Made by a program: the position numbers and the translations under genes. DNA of 36,289 nt from Ramlibacter sp. Its GTDB lineage: Bacteria; Pseudomonadota; Gammaproteobacteria; Burkholderiales; Burkholderiaceae_C. Location: contig JAQGNJ010000084.1 of the NCBI GenBank assembly GCA_028291885.1, forward strand, positions 1 to 36,289, in the 5' to 3' direction. Below are positions 26,297-33,442 of this stretch, piece by piece (position 1 is the stretch's first letter; every line of letters begins with the position of its first letter). The notes beneath the pieces were generated by a model. That model was not told where the DNA came from. It made no database searches and worked only from the letters and a program-made list of their open reading frames with translations.

Positions 26297-26887
26297 ATGC
26301 AACTGACAGGAAAAATCACCCGCGACAGCCTGATGACGCTCGAGGCGTACAGCAGGTATCGCAAGGAGCGCAAGTCGGAAGTGATCGCGCACCGCAAGCT
26401 GCGCAGCGTCCCGCTGGGCGACCACATCAACCTGCAGTTCGAGAGCGAGCTGACCATCCGCTACCAGATCCAGGAGATGCTGCGGATCGAGAAGATCTTC
26501 GAGGAAGAAGGGATCGAGCAGGAGATCGAGGCCTACGCGCCGCTGGTGCCGGACGGCGGCAACTGGAAGGCGACGATGCTGATCGAGTATCCCGACGTCA
26601 ACGAGCGCAAGCGCGAGCTGGCCCGGCTGATCGGCGTCGAGGACCGGATGTTCGTCGAGGTCGAAGGACACGAGAGGGTCTACGCGATCGCGGACGAAGA
26701 CCTGGACCGTGAGAACGACGAGAAGACTTCAGCGGTCCATTTCGTGCGCTTCGAATTCACGCCGGCGATGGCCTCCGCGGTCAAGGCAGGCGCGAGCGTG
26801 AAGATCGGCTGCGACCACCGCAACTACCCGGCCCACATGACCATCGCCGCGGAAACGCTGGCCTCGCTGGCCGGGGACCTCAAGTAG
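26297..26887 (+). CDS. DUF3501 family protein
   Basis: The 196-residue soluble protein begins KITRDSLMTLEAYSRYRKER and contains LGDHINLQFESELTIRYQIQEMLRIEKIF, which I recognise as DUF3501. It is rich in Glu and Arg with no Cys motif, membrane segment or signal peptide; one Cys lies in KIGCDHRNYP near the end. GGGAG stands 7 bases before the ATG at 26297. The conserved placement after a rubrerythrin and a GlpC/HdrD-like protein suggests a structural or regulatory partner in the same redox pathway, but no activity is known to me. Its last 8 bases overlap the convergent polyol dehydrogenase gene. Confidence 0.9.
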   Translation: MQLTGKITRDSLMTLEAYSRYRKERKSEVIAHRKLRSVPLGDHINLQFESELTIRYQIQEMLRIEKIFEEEGIEQEIEAYAPLVPDGGNWKATMLIEYPDVNERKRELARLIGVEDRMFVEVEGHERVYAIADEDLDRENDEKTSAVHFVRFEFTPAMASAVKAGASVKIGCDHRNYPAHMTIAAETLASLAGDLK

Positions 26888-28292
26888 CGGCTCGCCGCGC
26901 CTTCTCGAAGCTCTCCACGCGTGCGGCGGCTCGCCCCAGCGCCGCCAGCAGCTTGTCGTCCCCCGCGAGATGTCCCCACAGCGCGGGGTCCCGCGCCAGC
27001 GCCGCCACCGGATCCGCCGAAGCGCAGATCGCGTGGCCGATGGCTGGGTCCATCGCCTGGTCCTGGTAGGGATAGGGCAGGGTGCCCGCGTGCCAGCGGC
27101 GCAGGCAGGCCAGGAACAATGCAGGCAGCATCGCCGTGGAGTCGATGCTCTCGCCGCGGCCGAGCCGGTCGCGGATGGTCGGCGCGACAAAGGCCGGGAT
27201 CTTGGCGAAGCTGTCGGCGGCGACGCGCTGGTTGGTGTCGAGGATCACCGGATTGCCGAAGCGCCCGAGCACCACGTCCCGGTAGGCCGGCAGATCGATC
27301 GGGCTCGGGCTCAGCACGGGGATCGCGTCGTCCGTGACATAGTCGAAAGCGAAGCCGCGGATCTCGTCGTCGCGTGTCCCCTGGTTGATGTGGCTGTAGC
27401 CAGCCAGGGTCCCCGCCCATGCGATGCAGCTGTGGCTCGCGTTGAGCAGGCGGATCTTGGCTTCCTCGTACGGGGCCACAAGGCCGACCATCTGAACGCC
27501 GGCCGCTTCCCACGCGGGACGGCCGTTGACGAAGTCGTCTTCGATGACCCACTGGATGAAGCTTTCCGCCATCAGTGAGGCCGGATCGTCAATTCCCGTT
27601 GCTGCCTGCACTCGCGCGACGACTTGCGGCGTGGGCCTTGGCGTGATGCGGTCGACCATCGCGTTGGGGCTGCTGGTGTTGGCGCGGGTCCATGCGAGCA
27701 GCGCCATGTCGCCCGCCGCTTCGATGAACTGGAGCAAGGCGCGGCGGGTGCGGTCGCCGTTGTGGCGCAGGTTGTCGCAGCACAGGAGGGTCACGCCGCC
27801 GGCGTCGCTGCGCATGCGCTCGCGCAGGATCGCGCACAAGGCGCCGTAGACCGTGCTGCCGGCCAGGCCGGCGCGCGCCGACTGCAGGTCGGCGGCGATC
27901 TCGGCGGTGCCGAGGTCAAGCTTGTCGTCCGCATCGAGGCTGTACCCGGCCTCGGTGACGGTGAACGAGACGATGCGCGTCGATGCATCGGAGCCGAGCG
28001 CAACCAACTCGGCGAGACCGCTCTTCCAGGGCACGACGGTGCCGATCGAGGAGATCCGCTGGTAGCTGCGCTCGCCGGCGGGCGTCACCGTTTCCAGCGT
28101 GTAGCGGCCGGCGCTGCGCACCATCGCCGCAACCCCGGCGTCATCGCCTGGACGGATGTTCCCGCTCGCCAGCGACCAGCGGTCGTCGCCCGAGTCGATC
28201 AGCCGCTGCAGGTAGGCTGCCTGGTGCGCCCGGTGAAAAGCGCCAAGACCGAGATGCAGGATGCGAAGCGAGGCAGGGGCAGCGGCAAGCAT
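26880..28292 (-). CDS. Mannitol/arabinitol dehydrogenase family protein (long-chain polyol dehydrogenase)
   Basis: The 470-residue protein belongs to the long-chain polyol dehydrogenases, which oxidise sugar alcohols such as mannitol or D-arabinitol to ketoses with NAD. The N-terminal cofactor motif GLGAFHRAHQA is intact. The catalytic K-x4-N-x2-H pattern is at Lys279, Asn284 and His287 (KIRLLNASH). NWVIEDDF-like and SSPNAMVDRITP stretches are family hallmarks. The ATG at 28292 follows the ugpQ stop by 9 bases, so it is the last gene of the ugp operon, which is unusual. It may act on a polyol released from glycerophosphodiesters or imported by the transporter; that link is inference, and the exact substrate is open. 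Confidence 0.88.
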   Translation of the reverse strand: MLAAAPASLRILHLGLGAFHRAHQAAYLQRLIDSGDDRWSLASGNIRPGDDAGVAAMVRSAGRYTLETVTPAGERSYQRISSIGTVVPWKSGLAELVALGSDASTRIVSFTVTEAGYSLDADDKLDLGTAEIAADLQSARAGLAGSTVYGALCAILRERMRSDAGGVTLLCCDNLRHNGDRTRRALLQFIEAAGDMALLAWTRANTSSPNAMVDRITPRPTPQVVARVQAATGIDDPASLMAESFIQWVIEDDFVNGRPAWEAAGVQMVGLVAPYEEAKIRLLNASHSCIAWAGTLAGYSHINQGTRDDEIRGFAFDYVTDDAIPVLSPSPIDLPAYRDVVLGRFGNPVILDTNQRVAADSFAKIPAFVAPTIRDRLGRGESIDSTAMLPALFLACLRRWHAGTLPYPYQDQAMDPAIGHAICASADPVAALARDPALWGHLAGDDKLLAALGRAAARVESFEKARRAAT

Positions 28293-28301
28293 GGTCGCGG
28301 A

Positions 28302-29033
28302 TCAGACCGGCGCGAACAGGTCCACCCGGTCGGTGATGATTCCGTCGCTCGAAAGGTCGAGCAGACGATCGGCGGCCCATTCGTCGTTGACGGTGTAGCT
28401 CAGGCACTTCAGGCCGGCGCCGCGCGCCTGGGCCACGGTCGCGGCGTCCCACAAGCCATGGTTGCAGACGACCGCCTTGCAGCCGAGCGCGAGCGCCGTC
28501 TCGATCCAGTCGCTGGTCGGCTTGTCCAGCAAGAGGCCGCGAGGCAGCTGCGGCGATTGGTCGCGCGCCGCTTCCAGCGCCTCGACGCGAAACGACGTGA
28601 GCAGGGGCGGGACGGCGCCGTGCCAGAGGCGGGCGGCGTGCCCGGCGACCACCTCGCCGGTCCGCCTGTCTGCGCCCGGCGTGGGCTTGATCTCGATATT
28701 GAGGAAATGGCCGTTCGCGAGGCAGAAGCGCGCGAGATTCTCCAGGGTGCAGAGCGGCTCGCCCGCGAATTGGCGCGAATGCCAGGCCCCGGCGTCCAGC
28801 TGCGACAGCTCGCTCCAGGGGCGATCGCCGCCGATCCCTCGGCCATTGGTCGTGCGATCGAGTGTCGCGTCGTGCATCAGGAACGGCACACCGTCGGCGG
28901 ACAATTTGACGTCGCACTCGAACATGCGGTAGCCGTGATGGGCGCCGAGCCGGAAAGCGGCGAGCGTGTTCTCGGGCGCCAGCTTGCCGGCGCCGCGATG
29001 GGCGGTCCAGCGGGGGTAGGGCCAGTCGCTCAC
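28302..29033 (-). CDS. ugpQ: Glycerophosphodiester phosphodiesterase
   Basis: The 243-residue cytosolic enzyme hydrolyses glycerophosphodiesters to sn-glycerol 3-phosphate and an alcohol. The GDPD signature AHRGAGKLAPENTLAAF holds the catalytic His-Arg and Glu, and ECDVKLSADGVPFLMHD holds the metal-binding Glu/Asp and second His; LNIEIKP is a third conserved strand. Length matches E. coli UgpQ (about 247). The GTG at 29033 begins 5 bases after the ugpC stop with no clear SD, which suggests coupled translation. Position after ugpC reproduces the ugpBAECQ order. Confidence 0.93.
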   Translation of the reverse strand: MSDWPYPRWTAHRGAGKLAPENTLAAFRLGAHHGYRMFECDVKLSADGVPFLMHDATLDRTTNGRGIGGDRPWSELSQLDAGAWHSRQFAGEPLCTLENLARFCLANGHFLNIEIKPTPGADRRTGEVVAGHAARLWHGAVPPLLTSFRVEALEAARDQSPQLPRGLLLDKPTSDWIETALALGCKAVVCNHGLWDAATVAQARGAGLKCLSYTVNDEWAADRLLDLSSDGIITDRVDLFAPV

Positions 29034-29038
29034 GGTTT

Positions 29039-30043
29039 TCAGACCCGCTTGCCGCTGGCCGCGTCGAACCAGTGCAGCCGGTCTTCGCGCGGCGCGACAT
29101 GGATGATCGAATCGGGCGCCGGCGAGGGCCCGCCTTCCTCGACCCGGACGATCACCTGCTCGTCGCCCAGGCGGCCGTAGATCAGGCGTTCCGCGCCCAG
29201 AAGTTCGACGGTTTCGACACGGATCTGCCAGCCCGTCTGGCCCACATCCATGTGCTCCGGCCGGATCCCGAGCACGGTCCCGGCCCGCGCCCCCGGAGCG
29301 TTCTTGAGCAGATTCATCGGCGGCGAGCCGATGAAGCTGGCGACGAAGGTCGAGGCCGGCCGGTGATACACCTCTTCGGGCGTGCCGAACTGCTCCATCA
29401 CGCCGGCGTTCATCACGATCATGCGCTGCGCCAGCGTCATCGCCTCCACCTGATCGTGCGTCACGAACAGGGCGGTGATGCCCAGTTCGCGATGCAGCTT
29501 CTGGATCTCCAGCCGGGTCTGGGCGCGCAGCTTGGCGTCGAGGTTGGACAGTGGCTCGTCGAACAGGAAGACCTGCGGCTGCCGCACGATGGCGCGGCCC
29601 ATCGCGACCCGCTGGCGCTGGCCACCGGAGAGCTCGCGCGGCTTGCGCGCGAGCAGGTGGCCCAGCTCCAGGATGCCGGCCGCCTTGTCGACCCGCGTCT
29701 TGATTTCCGGGGCCGGCATTTTGCGTATCTTCAGGCCATAGGCCATGTTGTCGAACACCGTCATGTGCGGATAGAGGGCGTAGTTCTGGAACACCATGGC
29801 GATGTCCCGCTCGGCCGGTTCCAGGTCGTTGACCACCCGGCCCCCGATCCAGATCTCGCCGCCGGAGATTTCCTCCAGCCCGGCGACCATGCGCAGCAGG
29901 GTGGACTTGCCGCAACCGGACGGGCCGACGATGACGATGAACTCGCGGTCCGCAACCTCGGCGTTGACGCCGTGGATCACCTGCAGTTCATGCTTGCCGT
30001 GGCCGTAGCGCTTGACGACGTTCTTCAGTTCGATGGCAGCCAT
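29039..30043 (-). CDS. ugpC: sn-glycerol-3-phosphate ABC transporter, ATP-binding protein
   Basis: The 334-residue ATPase powers the UgpAE permease. Walker [10 protein letters not shown] is near 40-48, the signature [15 protein letters not shown] near 135, Walker [13 protein letters not shown] near 157 and the switch His in VTHDQ near 190. The C-terminal regulatory OB-fold typical of the MalK/UgpC group begins around 240 (GSPPMNLL, then GIRPEHM). It is slightly shorter than E. coli UgpC. The ATG at 30043 is preceded by a weak AAGAGA. Confidence 0.93.
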   Translation of the reverse strand: MAAIELKNVVKRYGHGKHELQVIHGVNAEVADREFIVIVGPSGCGKSTLLRMVAGLEEISGGEIWIGGRVVNDLEPAERDIAMVFQNYALYPHMTVFDNMAYGLKIRKMPAPEIKTRVDKAAGILELGHLLARKPRELSGGQRQRVAMGRAIVRQPQVFLFDEPLSNLDAKLRAQTRLEIQKLHRELGITALFVTHDQVEAMTLAQRMIVMNAGVMEQFGTPEEVYHRPASTFVASFIGSPPMNLLKNAPGARAGTVLGIRPEHMDVGQTGWQIRVETVELLGAERLIYGRLGDEQVIVRVEEGGPSPAPDSIIHVAPREDRLHWFDAASGKRV

Positions 30044-30095
30044 GTAGTTCTCTTGTCTGGCGGGGGCAGGCGCCGAGCGGCATTCCCCGCGTCGG

Positions 30096-30947
30096 TCATT
30101 TTTCTGTGTCCACCAGGCCCTTGACGAACCATTTCTGCATCAGCACCACCACCACGGCGGGCGGCAGCATGGCCAGCAGCGCGGTGGCCATCACCATGTT
30201 CCAGGCGTTGCCGGCGTCGCCCGGGGCGATCATCCGCTTGATGCCGATCACGATCGGGTACATGTCCTCGGTGGTCGTCACCAGCAGCGGCCAGAGGTAC
30301 TGGTTCCAGCCGTAGATGAACTGGATCACGAACAGCGCCGCCATGGACGTCTTGGACAGCGGCAGCAGCACGTCCTTGAAGAAGCGCAGGGGGCCGGCGC
30401 CATCCATGCGGGCCGCCTCCACCAGTTCGTCCGGGACGGTCATGAAGAACTGGCGAAACACGAAGGTGGCGGTGGCCGACGCGATCAGCGGGATGGTCAG
30501 GCCGGCGTAGGTATTGAGCATCCCGAGGTCCGACACCACCTTGTAGGTCGGCGTGATGCGCACCTCCACCGGCAGCATCAGCGTCACGAAGATGGCCCAG
30601 AAGAAGAATGTGCGGAACGGAAAGCGGAAATACACGATCGCGAAGGCCGACAGCAGCGAGATGGCGATCTTGCCCAGGGCGATGATCAGCGCCATGGTGA
30701 GGCTGACGATCATCATGTGGCCGACCGGCGAAAAGCTGACCGCCCCGTGGCCGCCGCCGAACAGCACGTCGCGGTAGGTCTGCAGGAAATTGTCGCCGGG
30801 CAACAGCGGCATCGGAGCCTGGACGATCGCGACCGAGGTGTGCGTCGAGGCGACGAAGGCCAGGTAGATCGGGAAAGCGACGATGGCGATGCCCACCATC
30901 ACGACCGCGTGCGCCAGCAGGGCCAGCCCCCGGTCGCGCTCAACCAC
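30096..30947 (-). CDS. ugpE: sn-glycerol-3-phosphate ABC transporter, permease UgpE
   Basis: The 283-residue inner-membrane subunit has about six spans and the EAA loop that docks Ugp[24 protein letters not shown]. Stretches such as [26 protein letters not shown] and [13 protein letters not shown] match E. coli UgpE as I recall it, and the product ends GLVDTEK like the E. coli protein (GLVDSEK). The GTG at 30947 has GGAGGA 4 bases upstream, a strong SD that settles the start. It follows ugpA by 36 bases. Confidence 0.94.
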   Translation of the reverse strand: MVERDRGLALLAHAVVMVGIAIVAFPIYLAFVASTHTSVAIVQAPMPLLPGDNFLQTYRDVLFGGGHGAVSFSPVGHMMIVSLTMALIIALGKIAISLLSAFAIVYFRFPFRTFFFWAIFVTLMLPVEVRITPTYKVVSDLGMLNTYAGLTIPLIASATATFVFRQFFMTVPDELVEAARMDGAGPLRFFKDVLLPLSKTSMAALFVIQFIYGWNQYLWPLLVTTTEDMYPIVIGIKRMIAPGDAGNAWNMVMATALLAMLPPAVVVVLMQKWFVKGLVDTEK

Positions 30948-30983
30948 GGTGTCCTCCGGCGATCCGGGCAGGGGTGACTCGCA

Positions 30984-31868
30984 TCAGTATTGGACTTTCT
31001 TCTCGACGAAGCGGAATTGCACGATGGTGAGCGTGACGACGATGACCATCAGGATCACCGACTGGGCCGACGAACCGCCCAGGTCCATCGCCTTGAAGCC
31101 GTCGTGGTACACCTTGTAGACCAGGATCGAGGTTTCGGCGCCGGGCCCTCCCTGGGTGGCGGCGTCGACGATGCCGAAGGTCTCGAAGAACGCGTAGACG
31201 ACATTGATGACCAGCAGGAAGAAGGTCGTGGGCGACAGCAGCGGGAACTGGATGCTCCAGAACCTGCGCCACGGTCCGGCGCCGTCGATTGCCGCCGCCT
31301 CCACCAGGGACTTGGGGATCGATTGCAGGCCAGCCAGGAAGAACAGGAAGTTGTAGGAGATCTGCTTCCATACCGCTGCCATGACGATCAAGGTCATGGC
31401 GTGGCGGCCGTTGAGCAGGTGGTTCCAGTCCAGCCCCAGGTAGCCGAGCGCGTAGGCAACGACCCCCAGCGAGGGCGAGAACATGAAAACCCAAAGGACC
31501 GCTGCGACGGCCGGAGCCACCGCATAGGGCAGGATGAGCAGCGTCTTGTAGACCATCGCGCCGCGGACGATGCGGTCCGTGAAGACCGCCAGCACCAGAG
31601 AGATGCTGATCCCGAAGAAGGCCACCAGGGCGGAGAACAGGGCGGTGGTCCAGAACGAGCGGACGTACGACGCGTCGTTCCAGAGGCGCTCGAAGTTTTC
31701 CAGCCCGACCCACTGCGCCGGGGAGGTTCCGAAAGCGTCCTGGGACTGCACCGACTGCAACAGCGCCTGGCTGGCGGGCCAGAAAAAGAACACCCCGATG
31801 ACCAGCATCTGGGGTGCGAGCAGGGCCCACGGCAGCCAGCCGGAGCGAAAGACAACCCGTTTTTCCAT
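30984..31868 (-). CDS. ugpA: sn-glycerol-3-phosphate ABC transporter, permease UgpA
   Basis: The product has 294 residues from the ATG at 31868 (MEKRVVFRSGWLPW), chosen because E. coli UgpA begins similarly and is 295 long; a TTG at 31883 would add five residues. Six membrane spans are visible, with the EAA loop SLVEAAAIDGAGPWRRFWSI and the very conserved LPYAVAPAVAAVLW and VWKQISYNFLFF segments. It pairs with UgpE to form the channel. A hairpin in the 56-base gap after ugpB may tune its expression relative to the binding protein. Confidence 0.94.
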   Translation of the reverse strand: MEKRVVFRSGWLPWALLAPQMLVIGVFFFWPASQALLQSVQSQDAFGTSPAQWVGLENFERLWNDASYVRSFWTTALFSALVAFFGISISLVLAVFTDRIVRGAMVYKTLLILPYAVAPAVAAVLWVFMFSPSLGVVAYALGYLGLDWNHLLNGRHAMTLIVMAAVWKQISYNFLFFLAGLQSIPKSLVEAAAIDGAGPWRRFWSIQFPLLSPTTFFLLVINVVYAFFETFGIVDAATQGGPGAETSILVYKVYHDGFKAMDLGGSSAQSVILMVIVVTLTIVQFRFVEKKVQY

Positions 31869-31884
31869 ACGACCAGTCCGCAAG

Positions 31885-31906
31885 CAAGGCCCCCGCAGGA
31901 GCCTTG
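31885..31906 (-). other. Intercistronic hairpin between ugpB and ugpA
   Basis: CAAGGC and GCCTTG form a 6-bp stem around a 10-base loop in the gap between the two genes. No U-run follows. Such hairpins downstream of binding-protein genes often protect the upstream mRNA and lower expression of the permease genes; here that is inference. Confidence 0.4.
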
Positions 31907-31924
31907 TTCATTTGAAGACGAAGG

Positions 31925-33226
31925 CTACTTGTTGGCCTTCTCGAAACGCGCGAGCAGTTCGTTGCCGCGGCTGACGATCGAGTCGAGCGCTTCCTTGGCG
32001 CTCTTCTTGCCGGACCAGACCTGCTCCAGTTCCTCGTCCTCGATGGTGCGGATCTGGACATAGTTGCCCAGGCGGATGCCGCGCGATTTGTCGGTCACCT
32101 TGCGGATCATCTGGTTCACCGCCACGTCGGTCCCCGGCCGTTCCTTGTAGAAGCCCGATTTCTCGGTCAGCTGGTAGGCAGCCGTGGTGATCGGCAGATA
32201 GCCGGTGCGCTTGTGGCTGGCGGACTGCACCTCGGGCTTGGACAGGTAGTTGAAGAAAGCCGCCACGCCCTTGTATTCCTCGGGCTTCTTGCCGGACATC
32301 ACCCACAGGCTGGCGCCGCCGATGACGGTGTTCTGGGGCGCGCCGGGCACGTCAGGGTAGTAGGGCATCGGCGCCAGCCCGTAGGCGAACTTGGCGTTCT
32401 TCGCCACATCGCCGTAGTAGCCGGAGGACGTCTGGATCATGGCGCACTCGCCGGACGTGAATGACGCCTGCGCGGCGCTGGCGCGGCCCTTGTAGATGAA
32501 CAGGCCCTGCTTGGCCATGTTGCCGAGGTTCTCGATGTGCCGCACGTGCAGCGGCGAGTTCACCTTCATCCGCGCGTCCAGGCCGGCCAGGCCGTTCTGC
32601 CTGGACGCGAATTCGACGTTGTGCCAGGCCGAGAAGCTTTCCATCTGGGTCCAGCCTTGCCAGGCCAGCGTGATGGGGCACTTGTGGCCGCTCGCCTTCA
32701 GCTTGGCCGCCGCGAGCGTGACCTCCGGCCAGGTGCTCGGCGCCTTGTTCGGATCCAGGCCCGCCGCCTTGAACGCGTCCTTGTTGTAGTAGAAGATGGT
32801 CGTCGAACTGTTGAACGGAAAGCTCAGCATCTGCCCGTTCGGGGCCGTGTAGTAGCCGGCGACGGCCGGAACGTAGGCGGCCGGGTCGAACTTGTAGCCG
32901 GCATCCGTCATGACCTTGCCCACCGGGACGATCGCCCCCTTGCTGGCCATCATGGTCGCCGTTCCGACTTCGAACACCTGAAGGATGTTGGGGGCGTTGC
33001 CGGCGCGGAACGCGGCGATCGCCGCCGTCATCGACGCGTCGTATTCACCCTTGTACGTCGCGACGACCTTGTAGTCCTTCTGGCTGGCATTGAAATCCTT
33101 GACCAGGTCGTTGACCCATTCGCTGTTGACGGCGGTCATGGAATGCCACCACTGGATCTCGGTCTGCGCCTGGGCGGCGAAGGACACCGCGGCGGCGAGT
33201 GCCGCTGCGCACAGTTTTGATTTCAT
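31925..33226 (-). CDS. ugpB: sn-glycerol-3-phosphate ABC transporter, periplasmic binding protein
   Basis: The 433-residue protein has a signal peptide (MKSKLCAAALAAAVSFAAQA) cleaved before QTEIQWWHSM. The mature part matches the UgpB class of solute-binding proteins: NILQVFEVGTATMM, PFNSSTTIFYYNKDAF, CAMIQTSSGYYG and GGASLWVMSGKK are stretches I recognise from E. coli UgpB. It captures glycerol 3-phosphate or glycerophosphodiesters in the periplasm. The ATG at 33226 has CAGGAG 5 bases upstream. It heads the operon ugpB-A-E-C-Q plus the polyol dehydrogenase, preceded by a candidate Pho box. Confidence 0.95.
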   Translation of the reverse strand: MKSKLCAAALAAAVSFAAQAQTEIQWWHSMTAVNSEWVNDLVKDFNASQKDYKVVATYKGEYDASMTAAIAAFRAGNAPNILQVFEVGTATMMASKGAIVPVGKVMTDAGYKFDPAAYVPAVAGYYTAPNGQMLSFPFNSSTTIFYYNKDAFKAAGLDPNKAPSTWPEVTLAAAKLKASGHKCPITLAWQGWTQMESFSAWHNVEFASRQNGLAGLDARMKVNSPLHVRHIENLGNMAKQGLFIYKGRASAAQASFTSGECAMIQTSSGYYGDVAKNAKFAYGLAPMPYYPDVPGAPQNTVIGGASLWVMSGKKPEEYKGVAAFFNYLSKPEVQSASHKRTGYLPITTAAYQLTEKSGFYKERPGTDVAVNQMIRKVTDKSRGIRLGNYVQIRTIEDEELEQVWSGKKSAKEALDSIVSRGNELLARFEKANK

Positions 33227-33256
33227 GGATGCTCCTGGATGAAAGCGGCAAGCATA

Positions 33257-33274
33257 TAAACGTTTTGTGACAGG
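33257..33274 (-). promoter_or_regulatory. Candidate Pho box upstream of ugpB
   Basis: On the minus strand CTGTCAC-AAAA-CGTTTAT has the 7-4-7 layout of a PhoB site. The first half matches the CTGTCAY consensus fully, the second at 4 of 7 positions. It ends 31 bases before the ugpB start. Phosphate control of ugp is established in E. coli; here it is inferred. Confidence 0.5.
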
Positions 33275-33316
33275 CGATTAAAAGAGGCTCGGCCGCGCTG
33301 AACAAGCGGGGTTTCC

Positions 33317-33442
33317 ATGAGCACGGAAGACCCAACGGCCCTCAGGCCGGGCGGGAGCGCACCGGGCATGCGATGCTGCACTGCGGTAACATCTTCCTTC
33401 AGCCGCGGGCCTGTTCGTATGGCTGAAACCCCTCCCCGATGA
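33317..33442 (+). CDS. Possible 41-residue leader ORF coupled to the DUF3683 gene
   Basis: The ATG at 33317 has GCGGGG 5 bases upstream and opens a 41-codon frame whose TGA overlaps the ATG of the DUF3683 gene (ATGA). The large gene itself has only pyrimidines where an SD should be, so it may depend on ribosomes terminating this ORF. The peptide contains a Cys-Cys pair at codons 20-21 and internal ATGs at 33368 and 33419. It could be a regulatory leader peptide or chance; there is no homology I recognise. Confidence 0.35.
   Translation: MSTEDPTALRPGGSAPGMRCCTAVTSSFSRGPVRMAETPPR

Noticed and set aside
28302-29915. One long minus-strand frame that would fuse an alternate frame of ugpC to ugpQ
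   Set aside because: The first part is out of frame with the ATPase motifs; only the part from GTG 29033 reads as a phosphodiesterase.
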